Source of the DNA: an uncultured Sunxiuqinia sp.
Lineage (GTDB): Bacteria; Bacteroidota; Bacteroidia; Bacteroidales; Prolixibacteraceae
Length of the DNA: 64,000 bases
Assembly: GCF_963678245.1 (NCBI RefSeq)
Contig: NZ_OY782774.1
Location: forward strand, 235,900 to 299,899
Direction of reading: 5' to 3'
Part shown: positions 44,110 through 53,383 of the stretch, piece by piece
Layout of the letters: every line of letters begins with the position of its first letter
How positions within the stretch are numbered: the stretch's first letter is position 1
Notes under the pieces: model-generated
What the model was told of the DNA's origin: nothing
Database searches by the model: none
The model's input: the letters and a program-made list of their open reading frames with translations, nothing else
Program-made: the position numbers and the translations under genes

Positions 44110-44520
44110 ATGGCATTAAAACGTAGAAATAAAGTCAATGCAAGTTTCAGCATGTCTTCAATGACTGATATTGTATTTTTATTGCTGATCTTTTTTATGG
44201 TGACATCAACTTTGATTGCGCCCAACGCATTAAAATTGCTCTTACCTCAGAGCAATAATCAAACAGCGGCTAAACCAATGACTACTGTATCGATTACTGC
44301 TGATCTGAAGTACTACGTAAATACAGGAGAAAATGTGGATCGTGTTGCGTTTCATGAAATTGAACCTGCGTTGCAAAAAGCTATTGGAGACAACCCCGAG
44401 GCTTATGTATCTTTACACGCTGACAAGTCAGTGCCTATTGAACAGGTTGTAAAGGTAATGAATATTGCTAAACGCAATAAGTATAAAATGATTTTGGCTA
44501 CCGCACCGGAAGGACGTTAA
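44110..44520 (+). CDS. exbD: ExbD/TolR-family biopolymer transport protein
   Basis: A 136-aa protein with one N-terminal helix, SSMTDIVFLLLIFFMVTSTLI. It carries the key proton-path Asp in MTDIVFLLL, and a periplasmic domain follows (VSLHADKSVPIEQVVKVMNIAKRNKYKMILATAPEG). The length is typical. Its stop overlaps the start of the tonB-like gene by one base (TAATG). Confidence 0.92.
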   Translation: MALKRRNKVNASFSMSSMTDIVFLLLIFFMVTSTLIAPNALKLLLPQSNNQTAAKPMTTVSITADLKYYVNTGENVDRVAFHEIEPALQKAIGDNPEAYVSLHADKSVPIEQVVKVMNIAKRNKYKMILATAPEGR

Positions 44521-45497
44521 TGAGTTATTTTTCAAAACATAAAAGAGGTTTTATAGGGACAATTGTTGTTCACGCCATTGTTCTAATCTTGTTACTTCTG
44601 TTTGGCTTTTTTACACCACTACCATTGCCAGGAGAAGAAGGAATATTGGTGAATTTTGGAAATTCGGAACAGGGAAGTGGAATTAAAGAACCGGCACCTA
44701 GTCGTAAATCATCTCCGCCTGTCGTTCGGCAAGAAAAAAAGAAAGTAACACCACCACCTCCTCAGCCACAACCTAAAGTTTCACAACCTGAGGCTAAAGA
44801 GGAAGTAATGACTCAGGATTACGAAAAAACTGTAGCTATTGAATCTGCTAAAAAGAAAAAAGAAGAGGAACTTAAGCTTCAGCAAGAGCAAGCAGAAAAA
44901 CGCAAACAAGAAAAACTTCGTAAGCAGCGGGAAAAAGAACTAGAGATAGAACGCCAGCGTCAGGAGAAATTAGAGCAGCAACGATTGGCTGAAGAAGCCG
45001 AAAAAAGGCGAAAAGAAGAAGAAGAACGGAAGCGGAAAGAAGCTGAGCAGCAAAAAATTAATGAAATAAACAACCGGGCTTCCAGTGCTTTTGGCTCTGG
45101 TGGAGTAGGGGCAGATGATTCGAAAAGTACCGGGCAAGGAGTTTCTTTCCCCGGAGGCAATCAAGGATCTCCACAAGGATCAGCTAATTCAGATAATTAT
45201 GGAGAAGGTGGCGGACAAGGAGATGGTATTTCATATAGTCTTGCCGGACGTTCTGCTCAATCTCTTCCCAAACCTTATTATCCGGGTAATGAAGAAGGAG
45301 TTATTGTGGTACAAGTTACAGTTGATAAATATGGCAAAGTGACTAGTGCTGAGCCTGGCGTACGTGGTTCGACAACCTATAACTCACAATTGCTTAACGC
45401 AGCAAAACAAGCAGCTTTAAAAGCTCGCTTTAACGTTGACGACAAAGCACCTGCTTTTCAGCAGGGTACCATTACTTACCGATTTGTATTAGACTAA
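44520..45497 (+). CDS. TonB/TolA-like energy-transducing protein
   Basis: A 325-aa protein. An N-terminal membrane anchor (FIGTIVVHAIVLILLLLFGFF, about 10-30) is followed by a Pro-rich part (TPPPPQPQPK). A long Lys/Glu/Gln-rich coiled-coil (about 95-180) and a Gly/Ser-rich linker (AFGSGGVGADDS) come next. The C-terminal TonB-like domain starts near residue 260 (GVIVVQVTVDKYGKVTSAEPGV) and ends YRFVLD. The coiled-coil linker is TolA-like while the C-terminal domain is TonB-like. It is the last gene of the exb operon, and its stop is inside the following terminator. Confidence 0.87.
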   Translation: MSYFSKHKRGFIGTIVVHAIVLILLLLFGFFTPLPLPGEEGILVNFGNSEQGSGIKEPAPSRKSSPPVVRQEKKKVTPPPPQPQPKVSQPEAKEEVMTQDYEKTVAIESAKKKKEEELKLQQEQAEKRKQEKLRKQREKELEIERQRQEKLEQQRLAEEAEKRRKEEEERKRKEAEQQKINEINNRASSAFGSGGVGADDSKSTGQGVSFPGGNQGSPQGSANSDNYGEGGGQGDGISYSLAGRSAQSLPKPYYPGNEEGVIVVQVTVDKYGKVTSAEPGVRGSTTYNSQLLNAAKQAALKARFNVDDKAPAFQQGTITYRFVLD

Positions 45498-45539
45498 AAA
45501 ACCAGAGGGGATTTAATAATTAAATCCCCTCTGGTTTTT
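45496..45539. terminator. Bidirectional terminator between the tonB-like and DUF4954 genes
   Basis: A long perfect stem (AAAAACCAGAGGGGATTTAA paired with its complement around AATA) has A- and T-runs on both sides, so it works in both directions. It separates two convergent operons whose stops are 45497 and 45563. Confidence 0.9.
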
Positions 45540-45562
45540 AATAATTTTTGTCGTGAAATGGG

Positions 45563-47575
45563 TTATACTGTTTTCGGTGAGTTTTGAAGTTTGTTTAGTT
45601 TTTTGATAACCTTGTTTCCCAGGTTTGTTTTCCGTTCAATGTGATTTAGGATTTCTTTTACAAAGTCATTACTCTCGAATTTTCCTCGTACATTTTCAAA
45701 GTCAAGCTGTTTGACCTTTTGGTCTCCATCAATTCCAAAGCCGGTCATTGATTCGAGCCTAAATTCTTTCTTTGCATCGGAGTATAGCATCTTGTCAATT
45801 TCAACAACACTCCGAATCCATTCTTTAATGATATTGATAATATCGTTGATCTCCATTTTTTCAATCGGTTTCCCAAGATACGACGCAATAAAATCAACAG
45901 TCCAGTTCCACTCCATATTATAGTAATTATCATGCAGTGAGTAGAATACTTCGTCTATTTCTTCCAGTTGGCTGATCGATTTGTTTTCAATTTGATCAAC
46001 CATTTCTTTTATCACGCTTTTGGGAGCAATAAGCCCTGCTAAGTCAATCCAGTCGCCTTGTCCTGCTGATAAATCGGCTTTAAGACAAGCTTTCATTGCT
46101 TCAGGAGTATCAATGGTGCAGGAATTTAAACGAGTGATAATTGAGTTTCCCACGAATTTCATGATCGCCATATGGTAGAGTTCGAGACCCCTTTTTAAAG
46201 CTCTATGCGTAATCTTAGTATTATTGTATGAGAAAACTTCAGAAGTTTCGCCTGAAATCCGTTGTATTTCCTTTAATTTTTGAATACCCAGTGCCATCTT
46301 TTTTATGGTGAAAGGGCTCAGTAAGTTAAAGTTAACGCAGTCCATTTTTTTAGGATCTGTTCGTGTATCTCGTCTGGGCCATTTCATCGCATCGCGTATC
46401 GTTCCCACACTTTTGAGGTTCATCCCCGGTGACAACCAGCTATCGTCTTTGTTTTCAATTAAATAAGAAAAAGGCATTTCAGAGGTATCGCTATTTTTAT
46501 AGTGACGACCCATAACCATGGTAAAAGGTCCGATTTTGGCCGGCCATAAAATATAGGAATCGCTGGTTGTTTTTGAACCACGCTCGACAACTCCATGATG
46601 GATAGGCCCTAATTTATACATGTGGTTACTTTGGTTTGATCCGCTTCCTGCGTTACAAAACGAAAACATACCGGCAATAAGTAAGGTTGATTTGTGGTGA
46701 GTGACCGTGTACGGGCCAGCAAACAATGAACAAGCCTCCCCGTGAAACCCCTGACAGTTTGCAAAAAACAACGAATTTTCAGCCGAGTATTGGGATCCCA
46801 GTTTACATCCCTGTCCAATAAAGCAGTTCGATACAATGGTGCCATCAATAACTTCGGAGCCGGATGAAATGATGAAATTTTTTAGAATGACATCGTGACC
46901 AATTTTTACTGGTGCGGCTTCGTTGCTATTTATAGAACCATTAATGATCTTACTGGCACCTACAATCTGCGTGTAAGCACCAATTCTTACGTTTCTGATT
47001 TCTTTACAATTTGAAATTCGGGCGTATTGTCCAATAATACCAAAATCTGATGTAATACTTTCGGTGTAGTTATCAATCAGTTTTTCAATCTTGTCAATCG
47101 ACGGTTGTCGGTGTTTATAAAAAGCTACGATGTATGCTAAGTGAGCCGAAAGATTGTCGTAAATGGGTACGTGTCGTCCGCCCGTTTCATCCAATACAGC
47201 AACGTGAATTCCATTGCCAAAAGTTGATTTACCTTCTGTTGCTATAAGATCAGTATTGTCGATAACAACATGATCTTCGATAATATAATTGGCAACGTAG
47301 TTTTTGACATGGCTGATAAAAACATTATTGCCTAAGGTACAGTTGTGGATATGGGTGTTATAAAGTCCGCATGCTTTTTCTATGTTCCCATAGAATGTAA
47401 TAGCCTGATTGAATTGTCCTATACGCACTCTCCCTGAAAAGTGGCAATGTTCGACTCTTTTGGGATCAAAACCATCTTTTACCTCAATGTTTGACCAATT
47501 GTCGGCCTTAGAATTATTTTTCTCAAGTTGTAGTATTTCGGATTCTGTAAGTTTTCGGTAGTTGTTTTCCTGCAT
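45563..47575 (-). CDS. DUF4954 left-handed beta-helix protein
   Basis: A 670-aa protein. The ATG at 47575 gives MQENNYRKLTESEILQLEKNN; a longer frame to 47614 would overlap the preceding gene by 29 bp. Residues about 40-340 are hexapeptide-type turns (FSGRVRIGQFNQAITFYGNIE, IHNCTLGNNVFISHV, VRIGAYTQIVGASKIING, GHDVILKNFIISSGSEVIDGTIVSNCFIGQGCKLG), indicating a left-handed beta-helix as in sugar-nucleotide acyltransferases. The C-terminal half is helical. The family (DUF4954) is almost limited to Bacteroidota, as I recall; no enzymatic activity is established. It is last in a three-gene operon. Confidence 0.85.
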   Translation of the reverse strand: MQENNYRKLTESEILQLEKNNSKADNWSNIEVKDGFDPKRVEHCHFSGRVRIGQFNQAITFYGNIEKACGLYNTHIHNCTLGNNVFISHVKNYVANYIIEDHVVIDNTDLIATEGKSTFGNGIHVAVLDETGGRHVPIYDNLSAHLAYIVAFYKHRQPSIDKIEKLIDNYTESITSDFGIIGQYARISNCKEIRNVRIGAYTQIVGASKIINGSINSNEAAPVKIGHDVILKNFIISSGSEVIDGTIVSNCFIGQGCKLGSQYSAENSLFFANCQGFHGEACSLFAGPYTVTHHKSTLLIAGMFSFCNAGSGSNQSNHMYKLGPIHHGVVERGSKTTSDSYILWPAKIGPFTMVMGRHYKNSDTSEMPFSYLIENKDDSWLSPGMNLKSVGTIRDAMKWPRRDTRTDPKKMDCVNFNLLSPFTIKKMALGIQKLKEIQRISGETSEVFSYNNTKITHRALKRGLELYHMAIMKFVGNSIITRLNSCTIDTPEAMKACLKADLSAGQGDWIDLAGLIAPKSVIKEMVDQIENKSISQLEEIDEVFYSLHDNYYNMEWNWTVDFIASYLGKPIEKMEINDIINIIKEWIRSVVEIDKMLYSDAKKEFRLESMTGFGIDGDQKVKQLDFENVRGKFESNDFVKEILNHIERKTNLGNKVIKKLNKLQNSPKTV

Positions 47576-47585
47576 AACGTGTTGT

Positions 47586-48302
47586 TTAATAGGTGATTTT
47601 TGCGAGATAGTCAAAATGATCTCCTTTGAAAATATGAGAAACTTTTAACTGACTATTTTTGACATATTCTTTTAGTAAGTCCTGATCAATATAAAGCCAG
47701 GGAAAAGTTGCACTTTTTTGATTTTTATACTCTGTTTGAAACGTCAGTTCTCCATAATATTTGTCTGCTGCAATATCAATAACGGCTGAACCGTCTTCTT
47801 CAGTATATAAAAAAATAAGATCGGATGAATCAATCAATATTTGCCCATTTGGATTGAGTAAACTGCGCAGCTTTTTAAAAAAAAGATTTAAATTGTTAAG
47901 CGTTCCGGCAATCCCGGTCCCATTCATCAAAAGAAGAATTGTATCAAACTTTTCATTTTCGAGATGAAATAGGTTTGTATTCCTTATTTTTGTTATTCCT
48001 CGGTCGTTCATCACCTGACAACATATTTGCGACTGCTCCAACGCGGTTACATCAAATCCTTTGTCTTGCAAATAAATAGAATGACAACCAGCGCAAGCTC
48101 CAGCATCTAACACCCGGCCAAATGCTAAATCAAGTGATTTTTGCTCTAGTTTAGGCATTTGCTTATAACTTCTGAAAAAATATGAGGGGAGTACTTCATC
48201 GGTATCAAATCCATCGGAATGAATCAAAACTGGAGAATTGTCACGATGATAATGATAATTAAAAACACCTTGAGAAATAGGATCTTGCATGTGAGAAATC
48301 AT
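47586..48302 (-). CDS. Class I SAM-dependent methyltransferase
   Basis: A 238-aa soluble protein. Motif I is RVLDAGACAGCHSIYLQDKGFDVTALEQS, in place of the usual GxGxG: the loop is GACAGC, with two Cys. The motif II region is NEKFDTILLLMNGTGIAG, and NPNGQILIDSSD follows. The substrate is unknown. The start could be M1 (48302) or M5 (48290). The 89-aa gene lies 19 bp upstream, and the DUF4954 gene starts 10 bp downstream of its stop. Confidence 0.85.
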   Translation of the reverse strand: MISHMQDPISQGVFNYHYHRDNSPVLIHSDGFDTDEVLPSYFFRSYKQMPKLEQKSLDLAFGRVLDAGACAGCHSIYLQDKGFDVTALEQSQICCQVMNDRGITKIRNTNLFHLENEKFDTILLLMNGTGIAGTLNNLNLFFKKLRSLLNPNGQILIDSSDLIFLYTEEDGSAVIDIAADKYYGELTFQTEYKNQKSATFPWLYIDQDLLKEYVKNSQLKVSHIFKGDHFDYLAKITY

Positions 48303-48321
48303 AAGAAATTTAAGCTGTTAA

Positions 48322-48591
48322 TTAATAAGATAATTCAGCTTCAAATTTAAAACAAGTTTCTTGTTTTTGGGAATAAATATAGAAACCTTCGGATTCGCCT
48401 TCTCCAATAATGAAAATTTTTAAATCGGGGTAGTTACTTGAGATTGTTTTTATCTCATACAAATTGATATTTTCTTTCTGCAACCACTGCGAAGTCGTGA
48501 AATCGCCTAGTCGTAAACGCTTACCAGAATGGTCTGCTTGTCTGAATAGATTGAGAGACTCTTGGTAGTTTATTTCCTTAAATTTCACCAT
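48322..48591 (-). CDS. Small conserved hypothetical protein
   Basis: An 89-aa soluble protein I do not recognise. It has a mixed alpha/beta look: FKEINYQESLNLFRQADHSGKRLRLGDFTTSQWL, then IFIIGEGESEGFYIYS. No Cys motif or signal peptide. It leads the operon with the methyltransferase and DUF4954 genes. Upstream is 122 bp before the porin terminator. Confidence 0.6.
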   Translation of the reverse strand: MVKFKEINYQESLNLFRQADHSGKRLRLGDFTTSQWLQKENINLYEIKTISSNYPDLKIFIIGEGESEGFYIYSQKQETCFKFEAELSY

Positions 48592-48710
48592 CTTTTTCTT
48601 TTGATTGCTTAGTTCAATTTACGACATTTTAATCTTCTATACCTAATTTGGCAACGTGTTTTTATAAACAATTATAGGGCGATATTGATAAGTAGACTAG
48701 TTGCTTTATA

Positions 48711-48736
48711 AAAAAACGCCGGAATTGCCGGCGTTT
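48711..48736 (-). terminator. Terminator after the FadL-like porin gene
   Basis: AAACGCCGG (48714-48722) pairs with CCGGCGTTT (48728-48736) around AATTG, with a T-run on the - strand (48716-48711). It lies 20 bp past the porin stop at 48756. Confidence 0.85.
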
Positions 48737-48755
48737 GAATTACTTATGATTTTTG

Positions 48756-50246
48756 TTAAAACCTGAATCCGAAACTCATGATTAATTTCTGATTGGTGAA
48801 ATCTATAGGAAGATTTGAATAATTAGGTTGCACATCATTAACCATAGTACTAGCTGTAGAGTACTTGTAAGCGGTGTCAAAATAGAAGCTCTTATTGGAA
48901 TACCCGATTCCTACAGAAATTGAACTCAACTCATTTTTTAAAGACCCTCCATTTAATGTGGCATCACTTTTAAATGGATTGGCATATAGTTCATACCCCG
49001 CTTGTAGACTCAATGCTTTTGAAACACGAACCTCTCCACCCAATCTGTAATTGAAAACTTGATTATAGGAGTTGTCAATGTCTGTATTAACATCCGTCAT
49101 CGGATCATTATTACTACCATCCCTGTATCTCATAGCACTATAATCAACATATTCAGCATCAAAACTAAGTATCGCAGCTTTACTTATGACAAATGCTCCA
49201 CTAAAGATGGCTTTTAATGGGGTGTAGAAATTATAGCTGAATAGATTTGTGCCTGAAGAATAATAATTTTTACTTAGATTTGATTCCATAGACAAATTAG
49301 ATTCTTCATCCAAAACATAGTATGTGGGAGTGTGAAATGCTAATCCGAAACGGATAGATGAGATTGGCTTATATATTGCTCCAAGCTTAAAGACGTAACC
49401 AGTTCCCGACAAGTCATAGTCATCAACGTATGAAAATGAGTCGGAATCATCACTAAATTTTTCAGAGTAATAGGATGTCCGGTTGTAATAGAGATCGTGA
49501 ATGCCTATAGTTGCACCTAGATAAAATTTATGGTTAAAATTAAGCCCACCAGAGATTAAATACTCATTTATTCCACCATTGCTTTCCCATGATTTGTGCT
49601 GGTTCACTGTTTCTCCTTCATATAGAATACTTACATATTCTCCGTCTATCTCATCTCCATTTCCATCTTTAATAGGATCAATCAGATAAGTGTCCCATGC
49701 CAGTTTAGAGTTCCAATCACGGTATTCAACCTGATTAAATGATTGACCTAAATATGACTTTGAAAGGGATTCATTAGTAGAATAGTTTGCAATACCATCC
49801 AGAAATGAAGAACTTGATTCTCCATAGGATCCCATTGATACTTGATTAAAATCAGCTAACCGATTAAATCCTACGCCAAAGTTAAAACGGACTATGCTAG
49901 ACGTATTTGCAAGTGACGATGAACTTACATATCCTAGTTGCCCAAAGTTAAATTTAAAATTATTATCAGAAAAACTACTTTTATCAATGTTTAACTCCGA
50001 TTTATTGAAGTTAAAAGTTGGTGTAAAAGTAAATTCGTTAGTCTGATAAACAGCAATTCCTGCAGGATTTATTGAAAGTGATGTAAAATCACCTCCAATT
50101 GCTCCAATTGCATTGCCCATTGCCATTGAGTGGGCTGTTCCTTGAATTTGATAATTTGATAAGCGCAGGGCTTCTGAAAAATTTTGTCCCATTGCCATTG
50201 TGCTCATTAAAAGCATGGCAATAAATATATATCGTGTTTTTTTCAT
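48756..50246 (-). CDS. Outer-membrane transport protein, OmpP1/FadL/TodX-like
   Basis: A 496-aa outer-membrane barrel. The ATG at 50246 gives MKKTRYIFIAMLLMSTMAMGQ, a signal peptide with a clear cleavage region. It is followed by LRLSNYQIQGTAHSMAMGNAIGAIGGDFTSLSINPAGIAVYQ, the FadL/OmpP1 plug-hatch pattern (GtArsmaMGgA-AigdD-sSLyyNPAGla). The rest alternates aromatic and polar residues and ends KLIMSFGFRF with C-terminal Phe. The family takes up hydrophobic molecules. An open frame continuing to 50441 is a shadow of the upstream gene. The gene follows the Ser/Tyr-rich lipoprotein gene by 46 bp on the same strand. Confidence 0.88.
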   Translation of the reverse strand: MKKTRYIFIAMLLMSTMAMGQNFSEALRLSNYQIQGTAHSMAMGNAIGAIGGDFTSLSINPAGIAVYQTNEFTFTPTFNFNKSELNIDKSSFSDNNFKFNFGQLGYVSSSSLANTSSIVRFNFGVGFNRLADFNQVSMGSYGESSSSFLDGIANYSTNESLSKSYLGQSFNQVEYRDWNSKLAWDTYLIDPIKDGNGDEIDGEYVSILYEGETVNQHKSWESNGGINEYLISGGLNFNHKFYLGATIGIHDLYYNRTSYYSEKFSDDSDSFSYVDDYDLSGTGYVFKLGAIYKPISSIRFGLAFHTPTYYVLDEESNLSMESNLSKNYYSSGTNLFSYNFYTPLKAIFSGAFVISKAAILSFDAEYVDYSAMRYRDGSNNDPMTDVNTDIDNSYNQVFNYRLGGEVRVSKALSLQAGYELYANPFKSDATLNGGSLKNELSSISVGIGYSNKSFYFDTAYKYSTASTMVNDVQPNYSNLPIDFTNQKLIMSFGFRF

Positions 50247-50292
50247 GACTGAATCAAATTTGATAAACAATGATGACTGAATTAGATTTTTT

Positions 50293-51738
50293 TTAACGTC
50301 TTCCTCCGCTGCTAGATCTTGAACTGGATCCAGAGCTTGAAGATCGGCTGCTACCACTACTTCCGCTACTGCTACTTCTTGAAGGGCTACTATAGCTGCT
50401 TCTGGATGAAGAGCTTCCACTTGAACGATAACTGCTTCCACTATTACTACTTCTTGAAGGTGCTGAGCGATAAGTAGAGCTACTACTTTTGCTGGTGCTT
50501 GACCCTCTGTTATAAGTTGAACTCGACCGATAAGTTTTCTTGTAGCTGCTTGAACTGCTAGGAGTGCTAGTACTCCTTCTTGAACTACTACTTGTACTTG
50601 GTTTACTGTAGGTAGATGTTCTTGGTTTAATATAGTTGTTGCTATTGTAACTTGATCGGGTCACAGTTCGTGGTTTACTGTAACTGGGAGTATATTCTCT
50701 ACTTTGTGAAGAATTGACTCGAGGTTGATAAGTACGTTGGTTGCTTGAACTACTCCTTACTGAATTTGTAGTTGAGCTACCGGCTGACGTACTTCTTCGT
50801 CCAGAGTTGCTGATTTGACCTGAAGAAGTTGTTCTTCTTTTTTCTAAAATGGTGGCACTCTTTGTCGTATTTAATCCGTCAGAGGTTGTTCTTCGTCCAT
50901 TACTAATCGATGAAGAGCTTGATCTTCTTGATGCATTACGATCTTGAAGCGATGTGCTTTTAATATTTGTATTTGTCGTTGTCCTAGAAACCGATCGAGA
51001 CACACCTCCACTATTGTAACTGTAATTAGGTGTATTTCTTCTTCCAATTCTTACGTCATCTCTATAATTATTATATCCATGTCCCCAATAATTATTATAT
51101 CCACCATAATAAGCAGGGTACCCCCAACCGTAATAAGGGCTGTGCCAGTTGTATCCAATTGAGTAATAGGGGCTGTACCAACTTGATCCCCAAGGATTAT
51201 AATATCCTCCATAGTAACCACCTCCATAATATCCAATTCCGTAGTATCCTCCATAGTAGTATGGATCGTAATAAAACGGATCATACATCCAGCTGTGGCT
51301 ATAAAACGAACCATAGAAAAATGGACGGTGGAAACGATTAATCCGATAAGCGTAATCCAACTCATCAGCGTCGTAATAATTATTAATTACATAGTCGATG
51401 TCTCCATCATTTTCATAAATCGTTGTGTCAGAATCCATCAACTCCATGTTATCCATGTCGTAAACCAATTCATCAGCGTATTGGTTATCACTTTCAAAAA
51501 TGTGATTCTTCAAGGTTTTGGATCCTTCTCCACTTTCCTCCAACTCCGTAATTACCTGTTGCCTCGAGACCACTTCTGATCTATTCTGTTGTTGTGCAGG
51601 GCTTTCAATAACTGCGGGAGGTGGAACATCACCGGGTGTAAAATAGATGTCATCGTACCTGTCGGTTACGTATGTTCCGGTAGAACATGCACCTAGCAAC
51701 ACGACTAATGCTGAGATGAGTGTAACTTTTGCTTTCAT
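50293..51738 (-). CDS. Tyr/Gly- and Ser/Arg-rich lipoprotein of low complexity
   Basis: A 481-aa exported lipoprotein. The lipobox LLGAC gives C18. An acidic segment (about 30-130) leads into a Tyr/Gly/Trp-rich stretch (about 140-235, many YYGG and PYYG units). Residues 245-481 are almost entirely Ser, Arg, Thr, Asn and Tyr (RSSSSS, YRSSG, SRSSSGGRR). The C-terminal half is basic and disordered. I do not know its function; a surface, adhesive or polyanion-binding role is possible. Similar proteins are sometimes mis-annotated as vitellogenin-like. A near-perfect Shine-Dalgarno AGGAGGT precedes the ATG, rare in this phylum. Confidence 0.8.
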   Translation of the reverse strand: MKAKVTLISALVVLLGACSTGTYVTDRYDDIYFTPGDVPPPAVIESPAQQQNRSEVVSRQQVITELEESGEGSKTLKNHIFESDNQYADELVYDMDNMELMDSDTTIYENDGDIDYVINNYYDADELDYAYRINRFHRPFFYGSFYSHSWMYDPFYYDPYYYGGYYGIGYYGGGYYGGYYNPWGSSWYSPYYSIGYNWHSPYYGWGYPAYYGGYNNYWGHGYNNYRDDVRIGRRNTPNYSYNSGGVSRSVSRTTTNTNIKSTSLQDRNASRRSSSSSISNGRRTTSDGLNTTKSATILEKRRTTSSGQISNSGRRSTSAGSSTTNSVRSSSSNQRTYQPRVNSSQSREYTPSYSKPRTVTRSSYNSNNYIKPRTSTYSKPSTSSSSRRSTSTPSSSSSYKKTYRSSSTYNRGSSTSKSSSSTYRSAPSRSSNSGSSYRSSGSSSSRSSYSSPSRSSSSGSSGSSRSSSSGSSSRSSSGGRR

Positions 51739-51744
51739 AACTAG

Positions 51745-51751
51745 ACCTCCT
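51745..51751 (-). promoter_or_regulatory. Strong Shine-Dalgarno site of the Ser-rich lipoprotein gene
   Basis: The - strand reads AGGAGGT six bases before the ATG at 51738. Nearly all other genes in the window have A-rich leaders with no such site. Confidence 0.85.
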
Positions 51752-51832
51752 GTATCTTTAAAAATAAATTATTTACTTTGTAGCTTTTAAAATCAATACA
51801 AAAGAAGCAAATACCATACCAAAACAAAAGAT

Positions 51833-53308
51833 ATGGCTAAAGAATTAACCCCCAGAAGTGAAAATTATTCTCAATGGTATAACGAATTGGTTGTAAAGGC
51901 TGATTTGGCGGAAAATTCCGCTGTGCGTGGATGCATGGTAATCAAACCCTATGGTTACGCCATTTGGGAAAAAATGCAGGCTGAATTGGATCGCATGTTT
52001 AAGGAAACAGGGCATGTAAATGCTTACTTTCCGTTGTTTATACCGAAATCGTTTTTTAGTAAAGAAGCCAGTCATGTTGAAGGCTTTGCCAAAGAGTGTG
52101 CCGTAGTTACGCATTACCGATTAAAAAATGATCCGGATGGGAATGGAATTATTGTTGACCCGGATGCGAAACTGGAAGAAGAATTAATTGTTCGTCCCAC
52201 TTCGGAAACTATTATCTGGAATACCTACAAAAACTGGATCCAATCGTATCGCGATTTGCCAATTCTTTGTAATCAGTGGGCCAATGTTGTGCGTTGGGAG
52301 ATGCGTACGCGTTTATTCCTGCGTACGGCAGAATTCCTGTGGCAAGAAGGGCATACCGCACACGCAACCGAAGCCGAGGCGTTGGAAGAGACTGAAAAAA
52401 TGGTCAATGTTTATGGCGATTTTGCGGAGCAGTTTATGGCTATGCCGGTAATCAAGGGAGCCAAATCGGAAAATGAGCGTTTTGCCGGAGCTTTGGAAAC
52501 CTATACCATCGAAGCCTTAATGCAAGATGGAAAAGCGTTACAGTCGGGCACTTCGCATTTTTTAGGCCAGAATTTCGCAAAGGCTTTTGATGTTAAATTT
52601 GCCAATCGCGATGGAAAAGACGATTATGTTTGGGCAACTTCCTGGGGAGTTTCAACTCGTTTAATGGGGGCTTTGGTTATGGCTCACTCCGACGATAATG
52701 GCTTGGTGTTACCTCCAAAGTTAGCTCCATTTCAGGTGGTTATTGTACCAATTTATCGTAAAGATGAACAGCTTGCTGCCATTAACGAAAAGGTTGATGA
52801 AATTATCACGAAACTAAAAGCCAAAGGCATTACTGTGAAATACGATAATGCGGACACTAAAAAGCCGGGCTGGAAATTTGCCGAATATGAATTGAAAGGA
52901 GTCCCTGTTCGTTTGGGAATAGGGCCGCGTGATCTAGAGAACGGAACAGTAGAAGTTGCACGACGTGACACCCTTGAGAAAAATGTAGTTGAACTCGATA
53001 ATATAGATCAACATGTAGCCGATTTGTTAGAGGAAATCCAACAAAACATCTACCAAAAAGCTTTTGATTATAGAACAACTCATACCACTAAGGTAGATAC
53101 TTATGAGGAGTTTAAAGAAGTCTTGAATGGCAAGGGCGGTTTTATTCTGGCGCATTGGGATGGAACTCCTGAAACGGAGCAGAAAATTAAAGATGAAACA
53201 AAAGCAACTATTCGTTGTATTCCTTTTGAGGGTGAAAAGGAGGAAGGAAAGTGTATTTACACAGGAAAACCATCATCTCAGCGTGTATTATTTGCCCTGG
53301 CATATTAG
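51833..53308 (+). CDS. proS: Prolyl-tRNA synthetase (archaeal/type 3)
   Basis: Class II aminoacyl-tRNA synthetase, 491 aa. It lacks the editing INS domain of the long bacterial form and has the eukaryote/archaea-like layout. Visible are the N-terminal [30 protein letters not shown], motif 2 in [35 protein letters not shown], and motif 3 in [27 protein letters not shown]. The C-terminal part ends with [20 protein letters not shown] and has the extra anticodon/zinc-type domain. The divergent lipoprotein gene is 94 bp away. Confidence 0.95.
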   Translation: MAKELTPRSENYSQWYNELVVKADLAENSAVRGCMVIKPYGYAIWEKMQAELDRMFKETGHVNAYFPLFIPKSFFSKEASHVEGFAKECAVVTHYRLKNDPDGNGIIVDPDAKLEEELIVRPTSETIIWNTYKNWIQSYRDLPILCNQWANVVRWEMRTRLFLRTAEFLWQEGHTAHATEAEALEETEKMVNVYGDFAEQFMAMPVIKGAKSENERFAGALETYTIEALMQDGKALQSGTSHFLGQNFAKAFDVKFANRDGKDDYVWATSWGVSTRLMGALVMAHSDDNGLVLPPKLAPFQVVIVPIYRKDEQLAAINEKVDEIITKLKAKGITVKYDNADTKKPGWKFAEYELKGVPVRLGIGPRDLENGTVEVARRDTLEKNVVELDNIDQHVADLLEEIQQNIYQKAFDYRTTHTTKVDTYEEFKEVLNGKGGFILAHWDGTPETEQKIKDETKATIRCIPFEGEKEEGKCIYTGKPSSQRVLFALAY

Positions 53309-53383
53309 ATTTTTTTGCATAACATGATAAAAGGAAGCAGTCAGTCTTGGCTGCTTTTCTTATTTTTATGAAAAATCTAAGCG

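Noticed and set aside
50247..50441. N-terminal extension of the FadL-like open frame, rich in Ala, Val and Glu
   Set aside because: It overlaps the Ser-rich lipoprotein gene in another frame and precedes a clear ATG plus signal peptide at 50246. It is a composition shadow of the TCN-rich repeat.
50293..51050. Repetitive stretch that could suggest a CRISPR array or satellite
   Set aside because: The repeats are irregular Ser/Arg codons inside one open frame, with no constant unit or spacers.
51030..51579. Plus-strand open frames opposite the Tyr-rich lipoprotein
   Set aside because: They mirror the biased codons (TAT/TAC, GGT) of the real gene and have no domain or start context.
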